The position numbers were made by a program, and so were the translations under genes. From Edaphochlamys debaryana (taxonomy: Eukaryota > Chlorophyta > Chlorophyceae > Chlamydomonadales): a stretch of DNA of 64,000 nt. Shown one piece after another: positions 23,001 through 34,047 of this stretch. The notes under the pieces are model-generated. The model was not told the DNA's origin, made no database searches, and worked only from the letters and a program-made list of their open reading frames with translations. Each line of letters opens with the position of its first letter. The stretch's first letter is position 1. Location: assembly GCA_016858145.1 (NCBI GenBank), contig JAEHOE010000114.1:248001-312000 (forward strand), read 5' to 3'.

Positions 23001-26000
23001 GCTCGTGACGACCAGTTACCGGGCCCCTTCCGACTGAGTCATCCCCAGCGTACAGCCGGTACCCCCGTCCCCCGGTCCCCCGGTCCCCCGGTCCCCCGGT
23101 CCCCCGGCCCCCCCGTCACCCGGTATCCCCCAAACCCCGTCAGCACCGTAACTACGGTCAGCAACGTAACAACCGTCAGCACCGTAACTACCGCTCACGC
23201 TAGTCCCCCAGGCGCCACCCGTCCGCACCTCGATCGCGGCCATCGCCTGAGCCTCGCTCAGTGTGAGCTGGCAGCCCAGGGCCCCGGTCTCCTCATCCAT
23301 GGCACAGGCCTTGGCCGCCACCCAGTGCACGGGAATCGCGGCGGCGGTCGCGTTCTGGGAGCTCGAGTAGTACGTCGTAACCCAGGAGTACTGCCACGGC
23401 AGGCCCAGCTGTCGGCAGGCGTACTGCGGGTTGAGGAGGTTAAGGGTACGTCTGGCCGTACATGTAGGCAGTACCGCCGTAGGCGCGGCGGCTACTAGTC
23501 ACAGTCACTAGCTAGTAGCCGGCCGGGGGTGGTGCCGGCAGGTGTACCCTTCGCTACCCTAACACACACCTAAGTAGTAAGAATTTTCGAAAGCCTCAAG
23601 GATGTAGCAGATGGGTGAGGGGCTCAGCCCTTTTTCGCCCCCATGGGGGCGCCCAGCGCTTGTCCGAAAGCCTCAATCCAGAGCCGACCGGCCCCGTTAC
23701 ATCCGCCCATGCATGCATCCACTCACCTGGCCCATGGCCGTGGGTATCCCGCTGTAGTCGTCGTTGCACACCGAGCCCCACACGGGCTGCCCGTCGGCAT
23801 TTGGCAGCAGCACCTCCAGGCGGCCGTCGGAGACCTGGGGCAGGTGCACAAACAGCGAGTTGACGAGGCAGGGGCCAGGGAGGTGTGGAGGGGGTCTCGG
23901 GATGAGGCCGCGGAGCCAGGGCACTTGATACCGGTACCTAGACTGCACTCGCCTGCTTGCCCTTGGCGTTCACTGTCAGGCCAGTCTCGAAGTCCACAAG
24001 CCTGTGTGCATGTGAGCAGAAGAGGGGGCGGGGCGGAAAGAACAGGTCGGATTGCGCAAGCAAGGCGAGGGGAGCCGCCACCGTGTGGCGAGGTACGTCC
24101 GCGCGAGCTCTGGGGGTGCACCAAGAGGGCCAAATCTCTGGCAAAGGGACGGAGTCCACGGCAGCAGCTTGGGGCTGGGCCCGGCCGGCGTGCTGCGCAA
24201 GGGCATCACGCCGGCAGCACCGCACGGCCGTACGGGTGTACGGCACGTAGCACGCACATCACGCTCACCGCATGGTGTAGTTGCTGTAACGAAGGGGCGG
24301 GGGCGGGGGCGGCGATGGCGGGACGGGGGGGCGCCCTGGCGGAGGAGGCGACGCCTTCCTGGGGTCTGTAGGGGCGAAGGGCCGCACGGGGTGGTGGGTC
24401 TGGGGGAATCACCTACCCAGAAGCATCACTTTGACGGAGAGGGGCAGGAGGCGCAATCCTGATCGGTATGGTACGGATGCAGCACGCACTGCTGCCATGC
24501 GCGCAGGGGCCGGACCGGCAATCAATGAGGGGGGTGGGGGGCATCACCCGTGGGCATCGTCAGGAGACGGAGAGCCCGAGGGATCCGGCAATGGCGGAGG
24601 CGGATCCGGCAATGCAGCCTTCCCTAAAGAGGGCCTCGCTCGATTACCACAACCTGGCCGTGGAGTCACGGCAAGCCGTACACCGCTCGTACTCACTCCT
24701 GCACGTGATGGCAACTGGCGTGAACGTGCTGCCCGCCTTCACCAGCTGGGCGGCCTCGGAGCAGTCCCCCGCGGCCCGGTCCAAAACGGCCAGCTGCGGG
24801 GAGGGGGAGGGGGGGTTGTCCAGGTAGGGAAGGTGGGGGCGCCGGAGGGCAGCGGGGGCGGCGGTGATGACTCCTCGGGGGTGAGGCCAGAATCTGCAGA
24901 GCGCAGCCCCCACTCTCTTGTCACCCATGCGCCTGCGCTCCCCGCCCCGCCCTCGGCAGCCCTCCTCCCTGACCCATACACCCCAGCCCCCCTCACCTGG
25001 CCGACACAGTCAAACATGCTTTCGGCGGTGGCCGCCTCGGCGCAGCCCGAGTAGAAGAACCGGATGACCGCCTTGGCGGGCAGCTCGTCCGCGATCTTCT
25101 GGGTGCGCCAGCGGTAGCGGCGTGACTCGGGGTTGACGATGGCGGCGTTGGCGGAGGGCAGGCCCATCTGCGGCGCACGCGGGGCGGCGGGGAGGACGTA
25201 CGTACGGGGGGGAACGTAACCGTGTAAGCCAAGGTCGCGCCTCGTGGGTTGATGCGGCGTGACCGTAACGATGCGGCTCGCCGCCAAGTGGTTCGCTCGC
25301 CTTCCCTTCGCCCATTAACGCAACGTGATGGCAACGGCGCTGTCCGTCGCGCGTTCAGGCCGCTCACCTGGCGGCACGCGAGCACGGCCAGCTCTGTCCA
25401 GAACTCGTCGTTTCGGTCGGGGCTTGCCACGTAGCGGAAGGCGCTTGGGGAGATGCAGACCGAGCCCCAGGCCTGGGAGGCCTCATCCCAGACCTGGGGG
25501 GTGGAGAGGGAGTCAAGAGGGAGGTAGAGGGCACGGGAGAGGCGAGGGTCAGGGGCGGGCGGGGCAGGTCGCCATGTACAGGGCATGTGCCCCGCCCCTC
25601 TCAACCCGCGTGACTGCCAGCGCCGCAAAGCAAGCTCACCTGCAGGATTCCGGACGTGTTGCTGCGGCCGTCCGCAATGCGGATGGGCAGTTTGCGCGGA
25701 ACGGGAGGGCTGGGCGGTTGCGCGTTGGCAGGAGGGTGGGGGAGAGGAGGCGAAGGCGAGGGGAAGGGGGGGGCGCGGTGGGGGGACTGGGGGCGAAGGT
25801 GGCGAAGGCGGGGCGATGGGGGTGGGTGGGCTGTTCGGCGGAGGAATATGCGGCGGGGGCGGAGGGGGAGGGGGAGGAGGCGGGGGCGGAGGCGGCGGAG
25901 GGCGGTCGGGGTGTGGGGGCTGGGGAGGCTCTGCGGGTTCTTCAGGCTCGTCCGGCGGAGCGGAGAACACTGGCGGCTCGTCCCCGGCAAGGTCCTCCTG

Positions 26001-26390
26001 TGGGCGGGCGGGGCGCAGGGGCTCGGGCAGTGGGGCAGAGTTATAATAGACAACGGGGCTTGTTGGCGGCCGGGGGCCGGGGGCCTCGGGGGCAGGTCGG
26101 GGCCTCGGGGGCCCTACCTTCCTAAGGGCGGGCGCCAAAACCGCGGAGTGCTAACCCGCCCTATTGTTCGACAACATCGCCGTCAATGTATTCGGCGACG
26201 GGGCACAAACGACTGAGGCTTGGCCGGGCCAGAAGCAGCCACCGACAACCAGGAATCCCGGACCACGTTTCGAGCCTGCCGACGGGTTCAACGTCGCACA
26301 ATGATGGCTTACCGCTGCGGCAAAGATCATGCCAGGTCCCAGGAGCGCTGCCAGGGCGAGGAGCGCAAAAACGCGCCGCGAGTCGCCCAT
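20081..26390 (-). CDS. Secreted SRCR-domain protein with Pro-rich spacer
   Basis: Seventeen exons: 26390-26313, 25997-25640, 25493-25368, 25167-24997, 24793-24693, 24283-24269, 24001-23953, 23834-23727, 23423-23229, 22951-22877, 22492-22439, 22216-22076, 21897-21670, 21513-21423, 21027-20858, 20621-20375, 20202-20081; about 775 residues. Residues 1-26 form a signal peptide (MGDSRR, then a Leu/Ala core). A Pro-rich spacer with a run of about 17 Pro follows. Scavenger-receptor Cys-rich domains lie near 128-250 (AWGSVC, LACRQMGLP, FDCVGQ), 283-400 (PVWGSVCNDD, YACRQLGLP) and 600-740 (GRVEVLD, AICRDLGLGW). An unassigned Cys-containing region lies between the last two, and a Tyr/Gly/Pro tail ends the protein. 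SRCR domains bind extracellular ligands, and algae carry many such proteins. Exon 2 changes frame: either a one-base excess in the G8 run at 25766-25773, or a 184-bp intron (25787-25970) removing the poly-Pro. Exon 10 (22951-22877) is the least certain. Intron 7 is GC-AG. Confidence 0.8.
23066..23192. repeat. Two minisatellites in intron 9 of the SRCR gene
   Basis: 23066-23110 carries five to six copies of an 8-bp unit GGTCCCCC. 23139-23192 carries three imperfect copies of an 18-bp unit GTCAGCACCGTAACTACG. Confidence 0.75.
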
Positions 26391-26920
26391 TGTAAACTTG
26401 GGCAGCGAGCAGCCCCTAAGCTGGCAATGGGGTCTTGTATCAGAGTCAAAGCCAGATTACTGGTTTGGGTCAAGTCGTCGCCCCGCATTTATATGCGTCG
26501 CCGAATGCAACGGGACGACGGACGTCACACAATGCCATGCACTTACCCCAGCCGTGCGTGAGAAGCCTCTAGCTAGCATGCGATGCACTTGACCAATCGA
26601 CGCACCGTGCCCGGGAAAGTCATGTGTCCAATCAAAGAGTCGATTGCATCGACTCGAGCAATCCTGCCCCGGTCCGCACATTCCGGGGCCAGTTGCCCGC
26701 GACAAATGACCAAACGCTTGCTAAGCGCATTCTGCTTCGGGCGGCCGGTGGTAACGACTCGCCCGTCTCGGCCCGATGGCCCCCCGCAGCCGCGTCTCTC
26801 CCCAGCCGCGTCCCTCCCCCTTTCCCAGCCCGGCCCTGCAGTCCCCCACCACGCAGTGCTGCAGCACATGCAGCACTCCACGTCCCGTGGTAAGCTGGCT
26901 TGCGCCTCCCCCCCTCCCGC
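26391..26920. other. Spacer: SRCR promoter and 3' end of the HAD phosphatase gene
   Basis: About 530 bp between the SRCR start and the HAD stop. It holds a TATA-like element (see 26488) and no coding frame with a recognisable product. Confidence 0.5.
26488..26493 (-). promoter_or_regulatory. TATA-like box of the SRCR gene
   Basis: TATAAA on the minus strand within an AT-rich island in GC-rich surroundings, about 100 bp upstream of the ATG at 26390. Transcription would start near 26460, leaving a short leader. Confidence 0.45.
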
Positions 26921-29900
26921 TCAGCCCAGCTTGTAGTGCTCCATGACGGCCCGCAGCACCTGCTCCGTGGCCGCCGTGCCCTGGCCCGCGGCGGGGGCCA
27001 CGAAGAAGCGCTCGGGGTGCGCGTCCACGGCGGCACGCACCGAGTCCTGGGGTGGGTCGAGTCGGGTGGGGGTGGGGGTGGGGTTTGGGGTTTGGTCAGG
27101 GGCGGCAGGGTGAAGCGGGGTTTGGGGGACGATGGAAAGGGCGGGCCACGTTGGGAAGCGACCGGGGGGGCCCTGGAGCAGCTGGCTGCCCCCCCACCCT
27201 GCCCCCAGCCCCACGCCTCACCGATGTGATGGAGGGCAGGAAGGCGCGCCCCACCTGTGGGAGGGCGGGGGAGGGGGGGAGAGGGGGGGAGAGGGGAGAA
27301 GCGAAGGGCTGGTAAGCAGGGAGTTGAGGCCGTTCTGCCCATCCATCTCCACCTCCACAGCAAGCTCCATTCATCCCGAGCACCCGAAACCCGCCCTAAC
27401 CCCCCCACCTCCGCCGCCAGCTTCAGGTCAATGTCGCCGCCCCTCTTCCCTAATTCCCTCCACACACCCCTAAAGCCCCCAGCGCCACCCCCTTCACGTC
27501 CCCTCAAACCCTTAACCCCCTGTCCCCATCCCGATTCCCCCCACCTCCGCCGCCAGCTCCAGGTCGTTGTCGTCGTCGCACAGGAAGGCGGTATCGCCGG
27601 CGGAGGCGCCCCAGCGGGACAGCAGGTGCCGGGCGGCGCGGACCTGAAAGGGAGGGGGGGGCAGGAGCATGGGGATTAAGGGAGGGGGAGGAGCATGGGG
27701 GTAATGGGAGGGGGAGGAGCATGGGGACTAAGGGAGGGGGAGGAGCATGGAGGTTAAGGGAGGATGGCGGGTGACTTTGTCCTGGCCCTATTGCCTCTTG
27801 CCCTTGGGCGATGTGCTGCAGACTACTGTGACCAGCCCACGGCTCTGCAGCCTCGTGCCGACTACCGGTAAGGCCACGTGCCGGGCCCAGGCCGGGCCCA
27901 GGCCCAGGGCCCCTGGCGGGCCCCACCTTGCCGCTGGTGGACGGGTAGAAGTCCGCCGCCCCCAGGTTGAACGACGAGTCCAGCTCCTTGGGCCGAGCGG
28001 CGATCTCCTCCCGCAGCTGCTCAAGCGACTTGCCGCTGCGGGCGTGGGCGCTGGAGAGCGGTGGGGTGGGGTGGGAGGGGCACAGGTGGGTGGGTAGAAG
28101 GAGCGCCCCGCCCGTGCCACCTCCTTCCTTAGCCTCCACCGCCCAAGTTGCACCCGGGGCCCCACCCAGGCCCCACCCGGGCCCCACCGGAAGCTGGTCG
28201 TGTAGCCGTTGGCGTCCAGAGACCACCCCTCCGCCGAGAGCTTGCGGTACAGGTCCCAGAGGGGTCCCTGGGGTGAGGGTGGGGTGCGTGAAAGGCTGCT
28301 GGCGTCAGCCAGGGAAGCGTAGGCGCGGCGGACAGCGAGCCAGCCTTGGGTGCGGAACCGAAAGCCCGAGAACCCCGACGAGGGGTGCGTGCGAGGGCGG
28401 GAGCACGGGCCCTGGCTGGCGTCCGGGGCCCGCCCCTCCGCAGCCCCAGGGCTCCCCGGCACGCACTGTGGGGCCAATCTCCCCATCCCTTCGCGGTGGC
28501 CAAGCAGCACCGGCAGGGGCCCCCTCACCTCCATGCCCCCTCCACCTCATCCACCCCCACCCCCCCCCACACACACGCCATACAGATAGTTACCGAAGAG
28601 CGACTGCCAGCACCGGAGAGTACATGCTCGCGCGTGGGGATGCGGGCCATCGCGCGTAGTCGCGCTCTCGCCGGTGTGCTCGCTGCCTTGCCATTAACCT
28701 ATCTAACAGTTCTTCTAAGTCGCGACCATACAGGGAACATGCCTCGACCGACGCCCGGCACGTCTCTGCCAGCCCCGCCCACCCGCCGGGGCGGGGCCTT
28801 GGCTTCGCGGCATGTGCGTAACGGGATTGTTTCGTTCGGGTGGGCTTCGGTGTCGCGGGTTGCTCGGTGTGCATGCCTGCTCGCTTCTCAGCCGCCGGCG
28901 GGCCGCACCAGCTCTAGTCTACCTCACTATTCACCAGCTACACACTACGCCTCGGACGCGGCTGCAGCGGCAACACAAACGTAACGGGTTCGGGATGGGC
29001 GGGATGGGTCGGGCTTCGGACTCCCTGGGCTTTCGGTTCCGTATCTAAGGCCGGCCGGCTAGTCACCGCGCCTACGCTTCCGTCGGCTCAATCGAGCCCT
29101 GCACACGCGCCACAGCATCCTCACGCCCCCCTACCTCCCGCTTGGCCGGGGGCGTCACGTCCTGCTCCACCCCCCCGCAGGCGAAGTCGTGGGAGGCACG
29201 CCACTCCTTGTCCTCCGTGACGGGGCAGGCTGGGGGCGAGGATAGTCGGGGACGGGGGCCAAGCCGGCTGATTCGTGTGCGAGGTCACCCCCGATGCGGC
29301 CTGCGCTCTTGCCGCCTATCACGGCTATCAGCAGGTGGCTGCGCTGATTGGCTGCTGCTACTGGCCAGGGCCACAGACATCTAGGACATCTAGGCGGTGT
29401 GGTGATAGCGGCACGCACTCAGGTGCGCGCATCCCCTCCACCCCCCGGCCCCCAGCCCTGCCCCCAGCACCTGTGGGCAGGTCGCTCCCCGGGTACAGGA
29501 TGCGCCCCCCGTTCTCGCACACGTAGGCGTCGGCCGCTGGGAGGTACGGCATCCGCATGAGCAGCGTGGACAGCCGCGCTCCAGAGATGACGACGAAGAG
29601 GCATCCCCGCTCGCTAGGGGCGCGGGGGGAAGGGGCAGGAAGCGGAGGTGGAGGTGGAGGGGGGGTTCGTGGGGGGGTTCGTGCCGGGGGCGCGGTGCAC
29701 ATTTTGGGGGTCGTGGGCAAAAGCTCACCGCAGCTGAGCGACGAGGTGCAGCGTCTCCGCAGAGATGACGCCACAGCGACCGCTCGCGGAAGGAGGCGTC
29801 AGCAGGACACTTGCATCCTGCGGGATGCAAGCCGGTGCGGTTATCAGCTAGCCGATCGGCCACGCGGCTACGTATCGGCAACCTCTGCGGCTGCATTTGC

Positions 29901-29982
29901 TTGCCCGGTCGGTCTCCTTTGGCTCGTGCATGATCGTGCCATCTATGTCCGAGAAGACAACGCGCTTGGGTGGTGCCGTCAT
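26921..29982 (-). CDS. HAD-superfamily phosphatase (sucrose-phosphatase-like, type C2 cap)
   Basis: Nine exons: 29982-29872, 29817-29729, 29613-29471, 29229-29135, 28267-28188, 28050-27927, 27643-27545, 27254-27222, 27046-26921. Total 900 nt, 299 residues, all GT-AG and in phase. HAD phosphatases transfer phosphate through an Asp nucleophile with Mg2+. Motif I is VVFSDIDGT (Asp12, Asp14); motif II is VVISGAR near 74-80; a candidate motif III Lys is in STSGK (about 214); motif IV is LCDDDNDLEL with the acidic cluster at 236-241. ADAYVCENGGRI, between motifs II and III, is typical of the sucrose-phosphatase/phosphomannomutase-like branch, whose cap domain spans this part. The substrate cannot be named; a sugar phosphate is the usual guess. 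No clear transit peptide is seen, since motif I starts at residue 8. Intron 4 (868 bp) is far longer than the others. Confidence 0.87.
27664..27767. repeat. 26-bp minisatellite, four copies, in intron 6 of the HAD gene
   Basis: The word GGAGCATGG recurs exactly every 26 bp at 27664, 27690, 27716 and 27742 in a purine-rich unit. Confidence 0.8.
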
Positions 29983-30839
29983 TGCTAGTGTTGGTGTCTT
30001 CCGCAGAAACGTAGGTTCGGGTATGGGCCCGGCGCGTGGCACGCGATGTGCAGTCAGGGCGATGCCCGAGTAACGCTTGCACGGCACCCAGGGCCCAGGA
30101 TGCCCAGGAAGGCCGTCGGCAGGTAGTTTGCGACACGGATAGAAGCCCCGCGCGCCCCTCAACCAAGCGCTAAGCTTCGTTAATGTCCTCTACTCCAGAC
30201 TGCCCGCCTTTCCCGCCTGCACAGTAGACGCGAGTGGAGTACACGTCTCCGCAGTTGCTTGCATGCCGGGTGCCCTCCGCAGGGCTCTCTAGCCCTCCAC
30301 CAAACTGGAGCTTCACAGCGATACGCTTTCAACCCACCGCCCAAGTGCCCTCTTGCATCAAACGTCCCCGCATCTTCCCAGCCCCACCAGACCCAATGCC
30401 AACACCGTCTGAGGGCTCCCGTGATCAGGTGCATGACTCCCGGCGCCCAGGGGCCAACAGGGTCCCAGGTGCCGTTCCAAGGCCTTCGCAAAGACGCAAA
30501 CAGGGCATCAACCCTCAAGTCCACTAGCCTGCAACACTTGCCGCATGCCGTCCTTCCCCTACTACCGGTCCTTACCTCCCGAAGCGGGGATAGCTGCACT
30601 TTGCATCAACCCCCGGAAGCGGCGGCCGGAGCCAGACCCGGTGCGGTCCAAGCCGCTCTCAAGCGTACGCCGTTCCCGAGGCCCTCAGGCCGAAGGCCTC
30701 TGCCTCAACCCCGGCAATCCCAACCCTTATACTCGCGAACCCGAGTACCCGCTCCCGCTCAGCCCTCCCAACCTCATTCCCCCTTTCCTCACGTCTCCGG
30801 TAACCCTCGGGCTGGCCCCAGCGCCGCCCGCCACGGCCG
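29983..30839. other. Spacer between HAD start and TAF4 stop
   Basis: Promoter of the HAD gene and probable 3' untranslated region of TAF4. A short plus-strand open frame across it has no domain and lies opposite the TAF4 end, so I do not call it. No TGTAA was found on the minus strand here. Confidence 0.45.
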
Positions 30840-33800
30840 CTACTCCCGCGCCGGCCTAAGCCCGGCCGCGGCCGCCGCCTCCTTGTTGTACTCCCGGAAC
30901 GACTCCTGCGCCTGCCACGTGTACAGCAGCGGGTGCTTGTTGAGCTGCGGGTCCGTAGACATGACGGAAATGAGGTCGGAGAGGCGGAGGTGGACGGGGC
31001 CGGTGCGGACGGGCGCAGCGGGGGCGGCTGCTGCCGCCGCCGGCGCGGAGCCGCCGGCCGCTGCCGCGGCGCCGCCGGGCGTCGCACCGGCGGCAGCAGC
31101 CGAGCCGTCGGCGCCGGCAGCCGCGCCGGCGGGCGAGGCCGCGGCGCCGCCGGGGGTGGCAGCGGCGGCGGCTGCCGCAGCGGCGGGAGCGCCGGGTTTG
31201 GCGGCGGCGGCGCCTTTGGCGCCGCCGGCGGGTTGATTGACGTAGGTCTTCTTGCGCTTGATGCCCTGTGGGGATGCGGGCATGCGACGTGATGTCACGC
31301 CGCTGCGAAAGAGCTCCATGCCTGCTCCGAAGAGTCCCCTCACGACCCCATCCGCCCCCCGCATCCCGCTCCATCCCGTGTTCTCCCCTGCGGGGCCATC
31401 CGTCGTGTGCCCAACCAGCTCAGCCGCGAAGGCCCTCACCCCGCCCACGTGCACTGCCTTTACAAGCGCAGGTCCACCCCCTGCAGCGCCTGAAGCTCAC
31501 CTGGAAAATGTTGGTGACGGTGGCCGCCGCCTTGGCCTGGGCCGCCTTGTGGACCTCCTTGGCCTGCCGGGGGAGGGGAGGTAGAGGGAGGAGGGGGGCG
31601 GGGCGGGTGCAAGAGTGATGCAGGGGCGGAGGGAAACGGTAGGGGACTGAGAATGCCCCAGAAGGCGGTTGCCGTGTTGGTGTTGGTGCAGGGACAAGGC
31701 AGCGAGGCTGTTGGTGCGCCGTTTGTGCGGGGTGATGTCCGTCCAGGCTCATGTCCGGGGGCCGGCTACGTAGGAGCAGCCAACGGATAATCTACTGAAT
31801 GGCATGGGGTCGCTCTAGCGCCCTCCCGGAAGGGTATCCCGCACACGGCGACTGAGGCGGCCGCGGGCGGGTGCTTGGGGCACGGGACAAAGCAGGGCGT
31901 AGGGGCTTGTAAAGCCGCAATATGGGATGCGACCACGGCGCCAAGCATCACAGAAACACACCGGTATGCGCATGCTGCATGCTCCTACCCTTGGCCCATA
32001 CCGCCCCTACGGCACGACGGTCGCCTGCCCCCTCGCATCGGGCCCGCAATCGCGAATGATGCCTGCACCTCCTGCCCCTGCCCCTGACCCCGTCCCCACC
32101 TTGAGCTGCGCCGCCGCCGCCTTCTCGGCCTCCGTCATCTGCGCCGCCGCGGCCCGCGACACGCCCCCCTCGGCGCCCCGGGGCAGCAGCCCGGCCTTGA
32201 GCGCCTCCTCCTCCTGCAGCGTGGGTGGAGGAGCGGGGGTAAGTGGGGCGGGGGCGGGGGCGGGTGCTGACGGGCGTGCAGTGGTGAGTCCTGTTCGGCA
32301 CGCACGCGCTCCCCCGCCTGTCCTCCGTCGTCACGCTGCGCCCCCACAAGCCCCGAGGGAGGAAGCACCGGGCCCAAGCGTATCACCCCGTGCCCCCGCC
32401 AGCAGACCATGCACCCTGAGCCCTGCCCGGCCCGGCCCTGCACCTCTTCCCTCCCCCTCCACCCCCTCCAACTCCACCCCTCCACCCCACCCCACCCCAC
32501 ACCCCCGCACGCACCTGCTCCTTCTTGGCCGCCAGCCGCACCTCGTCCGCCTTCCGCAGGCGCTGGATGTGGTGCACCGCGTTGACACCGGAGCGGGCCG
32601 CGGAGGGGTGGGCCCGGCCGGGGTCGGAGCGCTGTGAGGCCTGGCGGCCCACGGCCCGGAGCAGCGCCGTCAGGTGGGCCTGTGAGGGCGGGGGTCGCAG
32701 CGGGGGAGGCAGAGAGGTACCGTCAGCAGGAACAGGTGAAGGGAAAAGGTAGCGGGCGGGGGAGGCGCAGGGAAAGGGCAGGTAGCCGCACGGTGCTAGC
32801 TAGCCTCTGAGCCCGAGCCCGGCCTGAGAGACGCGCCCACGCCCTCCCCCACCCCTCCCTCTTCTCCCTCTCCTCCCTCCCCTGCCCCCCCCCTGCCCCC
32901 CCTCCCCACCTCCGCCGCCAGCGCCAGGTAGGGGAACACGTCCTTGTCCAGCCGCCGCATGCCGTGGCGCCGGGCCGTGTCGCGCACGCGCACCAGCGTG
33001 GGCTCCTCGTTGAGCGCGTACTCCTCCTGGGGTGGGGGTGGGGGTGGGGGGGTGGGGGTGGGGGTGGGGGGAGGGCACGCATAGGGCGTGAGGGGGCACG
33101 TGAGGTGGGGGCGGGGCCACCAAGCATGCCCCTATGTGCCCCAACACGACAACGGTTGCGATTGGGTGCAGGTGCAGGTGCATGCACCACGGTCGTGGCC
33201 GCTGGGACGAAGAAACAGCAGAGCCCCAAAGACTTCCTCCCCCGGTATGCGCCCTCTTGCCTGAACTCCTGCCCCGCCAGTCATGCCCCCCACGGACCTC
33301 AGCTCATTCCAGCCTCCGGCACCAGCACCCGCCGGCACCCTCCAGCACCCCCTCCCCGCGCCCCTCTCCCTCACCTTGTCCGCCAGCGGCGTGAAGTCGC
33401 CCACCGTGCCCTTCCCGCCCTTGTCCGCGTTGGTCTCGGCCTCAATGTCCACAATGCCCTTGAGCGCATCCAGCTCGTCATCATCGTCGTCCTCGCCGCG
33501 CCGCCGCTTCGCGCCGGCGCCCTTCATCTGGGCGATCGGCTCGCCGGCGTCCGTGCCGTCGTCCGCGACGATCACACTTCCGTCCTGCGCGTACTGCAGG
33601 TCACTCTTGAACGGGAGCTTGGGCTTGGCCTTGGCGGCGAGCGCGCCCGCCGCGTTGGCGGCGGCGGCCTGCCCCGGCACCGCCCCCGGCTGCAACCGCG
33701 CCGTTGCTGCCGCCAGGGCGGCGACGTTGGTCGCGACGGGGGCGGCGGCGCCGCCGGGCATGCCGGCGGGCCGGGGCATGCCCGGTCGAGCCATGGCGGC

Positions 33801-34014
33801 GAGCATGGCTGCCAGCGGGTTGACGCCGGGTTGCGCCTGCACGGGTTGGGCGGGCGCCTGGCCAGGTCCGCCGTACGCCCCGCCCTGCGGCGGCGCCCCG
33901 CCGCCAGCGCCGTCCTCCGGCCGGCCTGGCTTCTTCCCCGGCTTCAGCATGCGCCGCTGGTTGGCCGCAGCCTGAGCCTGGGCCTGGGCCTGTGCCGCCG
34001 CGCTGCCGGCCTGC

Positions 34015-34047
<33 letters not shown>

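Noticed and set aside
24691..24700. GTGAGT as donor of SRCR exon 5
   Set aside because: It matches the consensus but breaks phase with the next two exons. The GTACGA donor three to four bases further on restores the conserved sequence.
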